A DNA stretch of 64,000 bases, taken from positions 37,570 to 101,569 of the forward strand of contig NZ_NOZR01000024.1 in assembly GCF_002250655.1 (NCBI RefSeq). Direction: 5' to 3'. The stretch comes from Mycolicibacterium sphagni (lineage in GTDB: Bacteria > Actinomycetota > Actinomycetes > Mycobacteriales > Mycobacteriaceae). The notes beneath the pieces were generated by a model. That model had not been told where the DNA came from and made no database searches. It saw only the letters and a program-made list of their open reading frames with translations. A program made the position numbers and the translations under genes. The stretch's first letter is position 1; every line of letters starts with the position of its first letter. Below are positions 43,363 through 52,844 of this stretch, piece after piece.

Positions 43363-44595
43363 TCATAGGTAGTCGAAGATCGTCGTGCCGACCCCGGTGG
43401 GGCTGTAGCTGATGTAGACCGGTTGCTGCACAAAGGCCTCATACCCGGTGTTCAACAGATAGTCGGACGTGACCGTTGGAGTGTTGGTCGCGTCGGTCGT
43501 GTAGGTGTACAGCACGGTCTGACCGTCGGCGCTGTACACCCAAATGACCGTTCCGATAGGAACATTGGGTGCTATCGACGACGGCACGGTGCCGTAGACA
43601 CCACCGGAATCGATGATCGCGGAAACTGATTGAAGCGATCCGTTGCCGACCTTCACCTGAAGTTGCGCGTTCGGCGCCCCGCTGACTGAGGCACGAGCGA
43701 TCTTGGGGTTGGGGCCGAACACCAACACGCCATCCGGTTCGTCGATGAGCACGCCATCGCTGAGATCGCCTGGCAACGCTGAGATGACACTGCTAGGCCC
43801 AGGCCCAGTCGCGTTCGGTCCGATTCCCAAGATGCCGGTGGCTCCGTTGCCGGCGGCGAAGCTCTCGAACGATCCTGGGTAGGACAGAAGGGCGACATCG
43901 ACGCTCGTCGGCTTGGTCACGATGCCGTTGCCGAAATTCACCGTCGTTTTGAAGGTCGCGTAGAGGTAGGTCAACCCACCGCTGTAGGCGCTGACACCGA
44001 GCCCAGTGGGCAAGCCCATGCTGAACAGACGGAGTAGGCCTATATTCCCGAGCCCGACCACGAGTCCCTTCGAGCCGGTGTCGACCAATACCGGCTTGGC
44101 TGGTCCACCACCGATGGAGACGTCGACCAGCGGCTCGGTATCGCTGTAGATGTGCAGAGGGACCGACGCCGAACTGGTTGCGGACTCCTGGGCGGCCGGC
44201 ACCACCGTGGCCCCGTGCTGGCTGGCGCTGACGGCGGCGGGCTTCATGCCCGCTGCCGGGCGCTTGACCGGGTTGATCTGCCTGTGCACGGCCGTCGCTG
44301 CCGCTGCGCTGACAGGTCGTGCCCCTAGGGGGCTGTTGGCCGTGGTCCTGCGATCAGAAGCAAGGCCGCTGTGGCTCTGGTGGGCTCCCGCGGACCCGGT
44401 GCTCCCACTGGTCGCTGTATCGGCCTGGGCCGTCCCGCAGCCAGTGGCCAGTGCCGCACCGAGGCCGAGCGCAATGGCACCGGCGGCCAGCCATCCGCCG
44501 AACACGACTGGCTGACGCTTGCAATGATCCTGCTCGCCCGGCGTGTTTCCGCGCTGCCTGCCCGTACGGAGGTCCACGGTTTGCTGTTGTTCCAC
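43363..44595 (-). CDS. Secreted PecA-like aspartic protease without a PE domain
   Basis: 410 residues. N-terminal basic region and hydrophobic signal-like helix (about 29-57), an Ala/Ser-rich linker, then a retropepsin/pepsin-like domain (about 140-410) with two active-site motifs, VLVDTGSKG and AIIDSGG. This domain resembles the C-terminal aspartic protease of PecA-type PE_PGRS proteins, which cleaves type VII-secreted proteins. Here there is no PE domain, so export would use the Sec/Tat route. GTG start. Confidence 0.75.
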   Translation of the reverse strand: MEQQQTVDLRTGRQRGNTPGEQDHCKRQPVVFGGWLAAGAIALGLGAALATGCGTAQADTATSGSTGSAGAHQSHSGLASDRRTTANSPLGARPVSAAAATAVHRQINPVKRPAAGMKPAAVSASQHGATVVPAAQESATSSASVPLHIYSDTEPLVDVSIGGGPAKPVLVDTGSKGLVVGLGNIGLLRLFSMGLPTGLGVSAYSGGLTYLYATFKTTVNFGNGIVTKPTSVDVALLSYPGSFESFAAGNGATGILGIGPNATGPGPSSVISALPGDLSDGVLIDEPDGVLVFGPNPKIARASVSGAPNAQLQVKVGNGSLQSVSAIIDSGGVYGTVPSSIAPNVPIGTVIWVYSADGQTVLYTYTTDATNTPTVTSDYLLNTGYEAFVQQPVYISYSPTGVGTTIFDYL

Positions 44596-44816
44596 AGTTC
44601 CGAGCCCCCTACGACGTCAACACTGGTGATCAGGTATATCACGGGTTGCTAGCGTGTGCTCACACTTTGATTTCGCCCACAGGCGCCTGCACCACGAGTG
44701 AGGCGCAAAAGGCGGCGTCGAAATGCTGAATTGGAATCCAGGGTTCCGATGAGTTCTGCCGAACGCGCGGGCCGACGGGGCTGAGCAGGTGCGACTTGCC
44801 GCTACGACAGTCATTG

Positions 44817-45545
44817 TCAGGCTCGAGCCGTGACGACCGCTGTGTCGGTCAGGGGACAGTCGCCGCAGGTGCGTCGGGCTGCCGTGCGGTAGTAGAGGCA
44901 GCAGCTACGGCGCTTGATCGCGCCGATGATGTCGCCGTCTAGACGCCCAGTTAGGGGCGGCATGGCCAAGATCTCCCGCGATATCGCGTCCACGCCGTGA
45001 TGGTGGCGTTCGCCTCGGCTCAAGAGCGTATTCGCAACCAGGACCAGTGCCGCCGCGGCGTTACCCCAGAGCAGACCTTCGGCAACCTCGGTGATTGCAT
45101 TCAGCGCGGTGTGCACCGAGGTCAACTGGTCGATGACGAGAGCGGAGGCAAGAGCCGCAGTCTCGGCCGGCGTGGCCCCCGGGTTTTCGAGGGCTGCCGG
45201 ATTTGGAAGGTGAAGTCTGACCCGCCCCGCCGGTGACCGTCCGTAGCGCACCGCATCCAACTCGGGTATCAGACTATCCGTCACCCAGGCCCCTAAGGCA
45301 ACGGCCCAAAAGCGTTCCGCGAGTTCGTATTGCAACGAGGAAACCGCCACGCGTGGTTCAGCGGCGTTCAAGCGCCGCGCGACGGCGTCGACGAATCGAC
45401 GCAATTGGTCCGGTGCAAAGAACTCCGCAGCACTCATTCCGGGGGAGGCCGGGTCCAGACGCGTCACGAAATACGGACCAATGCTCCCGGAGGTGCGTAG
45501 TGCTCTGCGTGGCCGATCGTCGCTGACCGATTCCCAGCCGTTCAC
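44817..45545 (-). CDS. FhuF-like ferric siderophore reductase ([2Fe-2S])
   Basis: 242 residues. The C-terminal RRSCCLYYR...RTCGDCPL is the CC-x10-C-x2-C cluster motif of FhuF, which reduces ferric siderophores in the cytoplasm to release iron. The rest is alpha-helical. GTG start directly follows the GntR regulator stop, suggesting a two-gene operon. The siderophore is not known. Confidence 0.82.
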   Translation of the reverse strand: MNGWESVSDDRPRRALRTSGSIGPYFVTRLDPASPGMSAAEFFAPDQLRRFVDAVARRLNAAEPRVAVSSLQYELAERFWAVALGAWVTDSLIPELDAVRYGRSPAGRVRLHLPNPAALENPGATPAETAALASALVIDQLTSVHTALNAITEVAEGLLWGNAAAALVLVANTLLSRGERHHHGVDAISREILAMPPLTGRLDGDIIGAIKRRSCCLYYRTAARRTCGDCPLTDTAVVTARA

Positions 45546-46208
45546 CTAACCGCCAGGGTGTGTCGCGGGCGTACGTTGATCCAGCCACGCGGCGAGTGAA
45601 CGGCCGGCTTCCAACACGTGGTGCTCGGCGATCGTGCGGGCATGCACCGGATCCTTGTAGGCGAAGGCGTCCAACAGTTCTTCGTGCTCGCTCAGTGAAT
45701 GCCGTTCGTGGTCGGGAAAGACCGTCAGAAAGTTCGACGGCACCACGCGGGCTGCCTGACGAATCTGTGTCATGAGCCTGGGGGAGTGCGCGGCGCGGTG
45801 GATCTCTTGGTGGAACCGCCAATTGGCCTCACCGATGCTGTCATTCCCGGAACGTGACGCCACATCGGTTGCCAGTTCGCGTAAGTGATCGAGTTCGGCG
45901 GCGGTGATCCGCTGCGCCGCCCACGCTGCAGCCTGCCCGGTCAGCACACCCAGGATCGTGAAGCTGTCCATCACGTCCTCGGGCTGGATGCCGATTACTG
46001 TGATGCCGCTGCGGGGAGCCACCCGGACCAATCCCTCGTAGGACAACTCCAACAGTGCCTCACGCACAGGTGTGCGGCTGGTCGCGAATTCGGCGGTGAT
46101 GGCGTCGAGGTCGATGCGCGACCCAGCCGGCAATGCGCCGGTCAGAATGCGGTCCCGCAGCTCGCGCGCGGCGCGTTCCCGCACCGTACCGGCGATATCA
46201 ACCGTCAT
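45546..46208 (-). CDS. GntR-family transcriptional regulator (FCD subfamily)
   Basis: 220 residues. N-terminal winged helix (LRDRILTGALPAGSRIDLDAITAEF...TRTPVREAL) and all-helical FCD ligand domain with metal-binding His residues (FHQEIHRAAHS; AEHHVLEAG). It is divergent from the monooxygenase operon and probably regulates it via the palindrome at 46242. Confidence 0.9.
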   Translation of the reverse strand: MTVDIAGTVRERAARELRDRILTGALPAGSRIDLDAITAEFATSRTPVREALLELSYEGLVRVAPRSGITVIGIQPEDVMDSFTILGVLTGQAAAWAAQRITAAELDHLRELATDVASRSGNDSIGEANWRFHQEIHRAAHSPRLMTQIRQAARVVPSNFLTVFPDHERHSLSEHEELLDAFAYKDPVHARTIAEHHVLEAGRSLAAWLDQRTPATHPGG

Positions 46209-46241
46209 AGCGGCACTCTAGCGTGTGCTTCATCTCACCGT

Positions 46242-46258
46242 TGATATCTGAAATATCA
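46242..46258. promoter_or_regulatory. Candidate GntR operator
   Basis: TGATAT-CTGAA-ATATCA, a 6-5-6 inverted repeat overlapping a second one (ATCTGA-AATA-TCAGAT), between the divergent GntR (34 bases) and monooxygenase (19 bases) starts. Confidence 0.6.
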
Positions 46259-46276
46259 GATGTTAGATTTCCGGAC

Positions 46277-47647
46277 ATGACGACGTCAGGGCGACGCGAC
46301 AAGATATCGCTGGTCGCATTCATGCAGGCCGGAAGCACTTCTGTGTATGCGGGCTCGTGGCGGCACCCCGCCACGGAGCACCGGTACCTCGACGCGAGCT
46401 ATTACGCGAAGATCGGCCGGCAGCTTGAAGAGGGCTGTTTCGATCTGGTCTTTTTCGACGACCGACTCGCGATGCCCGGCATCTACGGAGGCTCGGTCGC
46501 CGAGGCTGCCCGCTACGGAGCACGTCCGGTGAAACTCGACCTCAGCGTGATTCTGGGTGTGCTGGCCCAGACCACCTCGCACATCGGTTTAGGTGCGACC
46601 TATTCGACGACCTACTACGCGCCGTTCCATGTGGCGCGGACCTTCGCCACCCTGGATCACCTGTCCGGCGGTCGGGCCGCGTGGAACGTCGTCACCTCGG
46701 TCAACGACAGCGAGGCTCAGAATTTCGGACTGGAGTCCCACCTGGGCCACGACGAGCGGTACGACCGCGCCGACGAATTCCTCGACGTTGTCGCCGGTCT
46801 GTGGGACACCTGGGACGACGACGCGATCCTGCACGACCGTACCTCCGGCATCTTCGCCGACCCGGACAAGATCCACGAACTCGGGCATGTGGGCCAATAC
46901 TTCTCGGCCCGCGGTCCACTGACCGTACCGCGCACCCCTCAGGGCCGGCCGGTCATCATTCAGGCCGGCTCGTCGGGTCGTGGCCGCGAATTCGCCTCTC
47001 GCTGGGCCGATCTGATCTTCACGGGCGATCCTGGCTTGCAGGTCGCGCTCGACCACTATCGCGACCAGAAACAACGCATCGCCGACGCAGGGCGAGACCC
47101 GGCATCGGTGCGCATCTGCCCGATGGCGTATGCGGTGGTCGGCGAGTCCGAGGCCCACGCCAAGGAGCGCGAGGCGATGCTCCTCAACGACCTCGTGCAC
47201 CCGATGGCCTCGCTGACGCTGCTGTCGGAATTGATGAATTACGACTTCGCCCAACATGATCTCGACGATCCTGTCACCGATGAGCTGATCGCCTCGGTGT
47301 CCGGTATCCGGGGGCTCGTGCAGAACCTGCGCACTCATATCGGCGGGGACACCGTCACCGTTCGCGATCTTGCCGAGCATCGCGCGACCCTGCTGCAGGG
47401 CCCACGGTTCGTCGGAACCGGACCGCAGGTTGCCGACCAGATGGCCGAATGGTTCGAAGCCGGAGCTTGCGACGGATTCGTCCTTGCGGCAACACATTTC
47501 CCCGGTGCCTTTGAGGACATCGTGCGCATGGTTGTACCGGAGTTGCAGCGCCGCGGACTGGCGCGCACTGAATACGAGGGCAAAACGCTGCGCGACAATC
47601 TCGGTCTCGCCCGCCCGGTGTCACAGGCCGTTGGGTCGGCGTCATAG
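46277..47647 (+). CDS. Flavin-dependent monooxygenase, NtaA/SnaA/DszA family (LLM class)
   Basis: 456 residues. Luciferase-like TIM-barrel enzyme using FMNH2 and O2; hallmarks are HPATEHRYLDASYYAKIGRQLE and SGGRAAWNVVTS, then RPVIIQAGSSGRGREFA. Family members oxidise nitrilotriacetate, dibenzothiophene sulfone and related compounds; the substrate here is unknown. ATG at 46277 has the family start; the frame is open further upstream over the operator. The stop directly precedes the CoA-transferase. Confidence 0.88.
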   Translation: MTTSGRRDKISLVAFMQAGSTSVYAGSWRHPATEHRYLDASYYAKIGRQLEEGCFDLVFFDDRLAMPGIYGGSVAEAARYGARPVKLDLSVILGVLAQTTSHIGLGATYSTTYYAPFHVARTFATLDHLSGGRAAWNVVTSVNDSEAQNFGLESHLGHDERYDRADEFLDVVAGLWDTWDDDAILHDRTSGIFADPDKIHELGHVGQYFSARGPLTVPRTPQGRPVIIQAGSSGRGREFASRWADLIFTGDPGLQVALDHYRDQKQRIADAGRDPASVRICPMAYAVVGESEAHAKEREAMLLNDLVHPMASLTLLSELMNYDFAQHDLDDPVTDELIASVSGIRGLVQNLRTHIGGDTVTVRDLAEHRATLLQGPRFVGTGPQVADQMAEWFEAGACDGFVLAATHFPGAFEDIVRMVVPELQRRGLARTEYEGKTLRDNLGLARPVSQAVGSAS

Positions 47648-48859
47648 ATGGCGGCACCCACCACGAACCGTGCGCTGCTCGACGGCGTCCGTGTGCTCGA
47701 CTTCGCCAGCCTGGCCGCGGCCCCGCTGGCTGCGACGTACCTCGGCGAGTTCGGTGCCGACGTCATCAAGGTGGAGGATCCGGTCGGGGGCGACCCGATC
47801 CGCAGCTGGGGCAACCAAAGCAACGGCATCGGATTGATGTGGAAGTCGGTGTCGCGCAACAAGCGATCGGTCACGCTGAACCTCAGGGCAGCCAAGGGCC
47901 AGGAGTTGGCCCGCAAGCTCGTCGCCCAAGCCGATGTGGTGATCGTGAACACCCGCCCTCAGACATTGCGGAAGTGGGGTCTGGACTACCAGAGCCTGCG
48001 GGCGATCAACCAACGCCTGATCATGTTGCACATCACAGGTTTCGGGCTATCTGGACCGAAATCTGAGCGCCCCGGCTTCGGCACTTTGGGCGAAGCGATG
48101 AGCGGATTCGCGAACATTACCGGCCAGGCCGATGGGCCACCCACCCTCCCACCGTTCATGTTGGCCGACGGGGTCGCCTCACTGAACGCCGCGTACGCCG
48201 TGATGATGGCGCTCTATCACCGCGACGTGCACGGCGGTCCAGGCCAGTTGATCGATATCAACCTGATCGACCCGCTGGCCCGGCTGCTCGAGCAGACCCT
48301 GCTCGGCTATGACCAACTGGGGCTGGTGCCCGGTCGCACGGGCAATCGCTGGGATATCTCGGCCCCGCGCAACACGTATCAGACTTCCGACGGTAAATGG
48401 CTTGCAATGTCGGGGAGTTCGCCGGCGCTGGCGTTGCGAGTGTTCAAAGCCATCGGGCGGGACGACCTGGTCACCGACGCCGACTTTTCCGACCCTCAGC
48501 GCCGGTTGGCTCGGGCCGCCGAGGTCGACGAGGTGGTGGCGGAGTGGGTGTCCACCAAGACCCTTGATGAGGCCATGACGGTGTTCGACGACGCCGACGT
48601 GGCCGCAGCACCCGTGTATGACATCACCCAGCTTGTGGCCGACGAACAGTTGCGGCACCGGGGCGTGTTCACCACGGTCGACGACGAGGAACTCGGATCG
48701 ATGACCGTCCAATCGGCGGTACCGAAGTTCTCCGAAACACCCTGCCGAATTGACCATCTCGGACCGAAGTTGGGTGAGCACACCGCCGAGGTCCTTGGTG
48801 AACTGCTCGGCCTGTCCGAATCCGATATCGACAATCTGCACGCCGCCGGCGTGCTCTGA
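47648..48859 (+). CDS. CaiB/BaiF family III CoA-transferase
   Basis: 403 residues. VLDFASLAAAPLAATYLGEFGADVIKVEDP at the start and the catalytic Asp after GFGLSGP..(TGQADG) region are typical of the family; it moves CoA between carboxylic acids. Middle gene of the operon between monooxygenase and lyase. Substrate unknown, but a dicarboxylic acid is likely given the next gene. Confidence 0.9.
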   Translation: MAAPTTNRALLDGVRVLDFASLAAAPLAATYLGEFGADVIKVEDPVGGDPIRSWGNQSNGIGLMWKSVSRNKRSVTLNLRAAKGQELARKLVAQADVVIVNTRPQTLRKWGLDYQSLRAINQRLIMLHITGFGLSGPKSERPGFGTLGEAMSGFANITGQADGPPTLPPFMLADGVASLNAAYAVMMALYHRDVHGGPGQLIDINLIDPLARLLEQTLLGYDQLGLVPGRTGNRWDISAPRNTYQTSDGKWLAMSGSSPALALRVFKAIGRDDLVTDADFSDPQRRLARAAEVDEVVAEWVSTKTLDEAMTVFDDADVAAAPVYDITQLVADEQLRHRGVFTTVDDEELGSMTVQSAVPKFSETPCRIDHLGPKLGEHTAEVLGELLGLSESDIDNLHAAGVL

Positions 48860-48872
48860 AACTGAGGAACTG

Positions 48873-49805
48873 ATGACCGACCTGTTGCGCCGCTCCGAAC
48901 TTGCCCTACCTGCCTGCAACGACCACATGTTCGTCAAGGGTGTGACGTGCGGGGCCGACCTCGTGTTCCTCGACCTTGAGGACGCGACCCCGGTGAGCCT
49001 GAAGGTGGAATCCCGCGGCAAGGCTGTCCAGGCGCTGACCCAGCTCGACTGGGGCCGCACCGCCCGCGCAATCCGTATCAACGGGCTGGACACGCCGTGG
49101 TGTCATGACGACATTATCGAGGTCGTCACACGCGCCGGCGCCGAATTGGACACCATCGTCGTCCCAAAGGCCAAGACGGCCAAGGACGTCTGGTGGGTAG
49201 AGGTGCTGCTTGACCAGCTTGAGGAAAAACTCCGACTGGACAAGAAGATTCGGTTGGAGGTTCTCATCGAGGAAGTCGAGGGGCTGGCTAACGCCGAGGA
49301 AATCGCACGGTCCAGCAGGCGGATGGACGCGATAATCTTCGGCGTCGGTGACTTCTCGCTATCGCAGGGTGCGCGGGTGGATACCAACTTCGTTCCACTG
49401 GGCGAGTACCCCGGTGACTTCTGGGCGTACGCACGCAACAAGATCATGGTCGCTGCACGCATCGCCGGCATCGATGCCATCGACTCGCCCTATCCGGATT
49501 ATGGCGACACCGCGGGTTACGAGGCCGAGGCTCGCCGGTCGTCGCTGTATGGCTACACCGGTAAGTGGGCGATCCACCCTGCGCAGGTGCCGATCGCCAA
49601 CGCGGTGTTCGCGCCGACTTCCGAGGAAATCGCTCTGGCACAACGGAATATGGCGGCCTACCGGGAGGCAGAGGCCAAGGGGCGCGGCGCCGTCGGCGTT
49701 GACGGTGTCCTCGTTGACGCCGCTCACGTGAAGAAGGCCCAGGAGGTGCTCGCGCGGGCTGCGCTGATCGATGGCGAGGCTCAGCTGGTGGCGGCCGACG
49801 GGTAG
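48873..49805 (+). CDS. HpcH/HpaI aldolase / CitE-type beta-hydroxyacyl-CoA lyase
   Basis: 310 residues. LVFLDLEDATP, RINGLDTPW, VVPKAKT, VLIEEVEGLANAEEI and GYTGKWAIHPAQ are conserved in malyl/citramalyl-CoA lyases, which split 3-hydroxyacyl-CoA thioesters to acetyl- or propionyl-CoA and an oxoacid. With the CoA-transferase it could activate and cleave a branched hydroxy-acid; the adjacent propionate genes fit. ATG at 48873. The end overlaps prpR by 25 bases (convergent). Confidence 0.85.
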   Translation: MTDLLRRSELALPACNDHMFVKGVTCGADLVFLDLEDATPVSLKVESRGKAVQALTQLDWGRTARAIRINGLDTPWCHDDIIEVVTRAGAELDTIVVPKAKTAKDVWWVEVLLDQLEEKLRLDKKIRLEVLIEEVEGLANAEEIARSSRRMDAIIFGVGDFSLSQGARVDTNFVPLGEYPGDFWAYARNKIMVAARIAGIDAIDSPYPDYGDTAGYEAEARRSSLYGYTGKWAIHPAQVPIANAVFAPTSEEIALAQRNMAAYREAEAKGRGAVGVDGVLVDAAHVKKAQEVLARAALIDGEAQLVAADG

Positions 49806-51208
49806 GGCAGGTCAGTGCTGGCGTGCGGATCGACGTGCACGGGTCTGCCGATATAGGGGAACGCCCGTTGCGCGCAGGCCGGCCGGTCGCACACCTTGCA
49901 GCCCGCTCCGATCGCGACACTGGTCTCGGCGTCGGTCAGATCGACACCGGCGGAGTAGACGAGCTTGTCGGCGTGGTTGAGTTCGCACCCGAGACCGACG
50001 GCAAACGTCTTGTGCTGTCCCAGATAGCGACTCGGCGGTGACGCGGTGGTGCGGGCGATCCAGAAGTAGGACCGACCGTCGGGCATCTGTGCCACCTGGG
50101 TGATGAATTCGCCGGGTCGGTTGAACGCGTGGTGGACCACCCACAGTGGGCAGCTACCGCCGACCCGGGAGAAGTGGAAGGCTGTGGCGGACTGTCGTTT
50201 CGAGATGTTTCCGGCGGCGTCGGCGCGGACGAAGATGAACGGTACGCCGCGGGCGTCCGGGCGCTGCAGTGTCGACAACCGATGGCAGACGGTCTCGAAC
50301 CCGACCTCGAAGCGGCGGGATAGCTGGTCGATGTCGTAGCGGAGTTCGTTGGCGGACTGGAGGAACCGGCGATAGGGCAGTAGCAGGGCGCCGGCGAAGT
50401 AGTTCGCCAGCCCGATCCGGGCGACTTCTCGTGCTTCCGCGGTGAGTTGATCGTCGGTGGCCAGGATGTCGTCGAATGTTTCGGCCTGGGTCAACAGTGC
50501 CAGCTGGGTGGCCATCTGGAAGGCGCGTTGACCGGGATGCAGCCACCGGGCGATGTGCAGCGTCGCGGTGTCCGGGCGGTAGCGGCGTTTGACATTGGGG
50601 CCCAGCGTTTTTCCATCGTCGAGGATGGCGGTGATGCCGAGTTCGTCGGCCAATACCCCGATCAGCTGGACATCGAGCTCACCGACGCGTAACCGATGGG
50701 ACTCGAACAGTTCCTCTGCGGCCCGGTCGAGTTGGTCGACATAGTTCTTGCGGTCGTAGAAGAAGTCGCGTACTTCTTCGAACGGCATCGGTCGGGCTGG
50801 ATCGTCGGGGATGTCGACGCTGGCGCGGCTGCGTAGCGCCTCGACTTCGGCGGTGGCGTTGACCATGCGGCGGTGCAGGCTGACGATGGCCTGCCCGACA
50901 TCGGGCATGCGCGCGGCCAGTTCCTCGATCTGCGCCGTGGTGGCCTGGCTCTCGGCGAGGCTTTCCCGCAGGTCGGCGACCAACCGGGCATCGGAGTCGG
51001 CGGCGAAGAAATGCGCGGGCAGATTGAAGCGTTCGGTCAGCGCCAACAGCACCGGCACCGTGATGGGTCGTTGATCGTTCTCCAGCTGATTGACGTAGCT
51101 CGTCGACAGATCCAGTGCCCTGGCCAGTGCGACCTGAGTCAGGCCGTGTTCTTCCCGCAGGCGGCGTAGTCGCGCCCCGGCGAAAGTCTTAGACGGCGAG
51201 CCAGCCAC
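49781..51208 (-). CDS. prpR: Methylcitrate cycle regulator PrpR (RamB-like, iron-sulfur)
   Basis: 475 residues. XRE helix-turn-helix at about 10-65 (LTQVALARALDLSTSYVNQLE), an IrrE-like central part and a C-terminal short-chain-fatty-acyl regulator domain with C-x2-C-x4-C (CKVCDRPACAQR) matching the iron-sulfur region of M. tuberculosis PrpR (Rv1129c). It activates the divergent methylcitrate genes in the presence of propionyl-CoA. GTG start. Confidence 0.9.
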   Translation of the reverse strand: MAGSPSKTFAGARLRRLREEHGLTQVALARALDLSTSYVNQLENDQRPITVPVLLALTERFNLPAHFFAADSDARLVADLRESLAESQATTAQIEELAARMPDVGQAIVSLHRRMVNATAEVEALRSRASVDIPDDPARPMPFEEVRDFFYDRKNYVDQLDRAAEELFESHRLRVGELDVQLIGVLADELGITAILDDGKTLGPNVKRRYRPDTATLHIARWLHPGQRAFQMATQLALLTQAETFDDILATDDQLTAEAREVARIGLANYFAGALLLPYRRFLQSANELRYDIDQLSRRFEVGFETVCHRLSTLQRPDARGVPFIFVRADAAGNISKRQSATAFHFSRVGGSCPLWVVHHAFNRPGEFITQVAQMPDGRSYFWIARTTASPPSRYLGQHKTFAVGLGCELNHADKLVYSAGVDLTDAETSVAIGAGCKVCDRPACAQRAFPYIGRPVHVDPHASTDLPYPSAATS

Positions 51209-51234
51209 CGGGCCAGCCTACCGCGAGCTGAATT

Positions 51235-51280
51235 CGCAAGATCCGCAACATGGCCCTACAAAGGACGCAAAATTACGCAT
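51235..51280. promoter_or_regulatory. CGCAA repeats in prpR-prpD intergenic region
   Basis: CGCAA at 51235, 51244 and 51266 and CGCAT at 51276: two pairs about one helical turn apart (9 and 10 bases), 22 bases between pairs. Located between the divergent prpR and prpD starts; likely PrpR binding region. Confidence 0.45.
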
Positions 51281-51326
51281 TTACAGTGGGTTTTGTGTCT
51301 GTGACTGCCTGCGTACTGTGCGAATC

Positions 51327-52844
51327 ATGTCGAGCTTGCAGTTTCATGACGTCCGGACCCGGCGCAGCGCCGAGGAGTTCCCGCGCTCCGAACACCTCGC
51401 GTGGAAGATCGCCGAAATGGCGGCCGACCCGGTGGCCGTTCCGGCGGAAACCGAAGCGATGGTCATCAACCGCATCATCGACAACGCCGCAGTGTCGGCG
51501 GCTTCGGTCATCCGGCGGCCGGTCACCGTGGCCCGCACTCAGGCCCTCGCGCATCGCACTGCGCGCAGCGGCGCCAAGGTCTTCGGTGTCCCCGGGAGCG
51601 TCTCACCGGAATGGGCCGCCTGGGCGAACGGAGTCGCCGTCCGCGAGCTGGACTTCCACGACACGTTCCTGGCCGCCGAGTACTCGCACCCCGGTGACAA
51701 CATCCCGGCTTTGGTCGCCGTCGCCCAGCATCTCGACGTCCGCGGCGCCGACCTGATCCGTGGTATTGCCACCGCATACGAGGTCCAAATCGATCTCGTC
51801 AAGGGAATCTGCCTGCACGAGCACAAGATCGACCATGTCGCTCACCTCGGACCCGCGGTGGCCGCCGGCCTGGGAACCATGTTGCGTCTGGACCCACAAA
51901 CCATCTACAACGCCCTCGGGCAGGCACTACACCTAACCACGGCCACCCGCCAATCACGCAAGGGACTGATCTCGAGCTGGAAGGCCTACGCCCCGGCCCT
52001 GGCCGGCAAGATCGCGATCGAAGCGGTCGACCGTGCGATGCGCGGCGAGGGCTCGCCCGCCCCCATCTGGGAAGGCGAGGACGGCGTCATTGCCTGGCTG
52101 TTGTCGGGCCCCGAGCACACCTATCAGGTGCCGCTGCCGAAACCGGGCGAACCCAAGCGCGCCATCCTGGACAGCTACACCAAGGAACACTCCGCCGAAT
52201 ACCAGAGCCAGGCGCCGATCGACTTGGCCCGCCGACTTCGGGATCGCATCGGTGATCTCGATCAGATCGCCACGATCGTGTTGCACACCAGCCATCACAC
52301 CCATGTCGTGATCGGCACCGGCTCCAATGACCCGCAGAAATTCGATCCCGACGCATCGCGCGAAACCCTCGACCACTCCGTGATGTACATCTTCGCGGTG
52401 GCGTTGCAGGACGGCTCTTGGCATCACGAACGGTCCTACGCACCTGAGCGTGCGCACCGTCCCGACACCATCGAGTTGTGGCGCAAGATCTCCACGGTCG
52501 AGGATCCCGAGTGGACCCGCCGGTATCACTCCGCTGATCCCGCGGAGAAGGCGTTCGGCGCCAAGGCGGTAGTGACACTCAAGAACGGTGACGTCATCTC
52601 CGACGAGCTGGCCGTCGCTGACGCCCATCCGCTGGGTGCGCGGCCCTTCGAACGCGACCAGTACGTCGCCAAGTTCAGTGAATTGGCCGAGGGGGTCGTC
52701 GAAGAAGCCGAGCAGGAGCGTTTCCTGTTGACGGTCGGCGAGTTGGCCGGCCTCAAGCCCGGCGAGGTCGACCGGCTCAATGTGTTGGTCGATCCGCGGG
52801 TGCTCGACAAGGCACCGACCATACCGGCGGGAATCTTCTCGTGA
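51327..52844 (+). CDS. prpD: 2-methylcitrate dehydratase PrpD
   Basis: 505 residues, MmgE/PrpD family. PWKIAEMAADP-like start, RELDFHDTFLAAEYSHPGDN, KGICLHEHKIDHVAHLGPA are family landmarks. It dehydrates 2-methylcitrate in propionyl-CoA oxidation. ATG at 51327 preferred; GTG 51318 adds three residues. GTGA overlap with prpB. Confidence 0.93.
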   Translation: MSSLQFHDVRTRRSAEEFPRSEHLAWKIAEMAADPVAVPAETEAMVINRIIDNAAVSAASVIRRPVTVARTQALAHRTARSGAKVFGVPGSVSPEWAAWANGVAVRELDFHDTFLAAEYSHPGDNIPALVAVAQHLDVRGADLIRGIATAYEVQIDLVKGICLHEHKIDHVAHLGPAVAAGLGTMLRLDPQTIYNALGQALHLTTATRQSRKGLISSWKAYAPALAGKIAIEAVDRAMRGEGSPAPIWEGEDGVIAWLLSGPEHTYQVPLPKPGEPKRAILDSYTKEHSAEYQSQAPIDLARRLRDRIGDLDQIATIVLHTSHHTHVVIGTGSNDPQKFDPDASRETLDHSVMYIFAVALQDGSWHHERSYAPERAHRPDTIELWRKISTVEDPEWTRRYHSADPAEKAFGAKAVVTLKNGDVISDELAVADAHPLGARPFERDQYVAKFSELAEGVVEEAEQERFLLTVGELAGLKPGEVDRLNVLVDPRVLDKAPTIPAGIFS

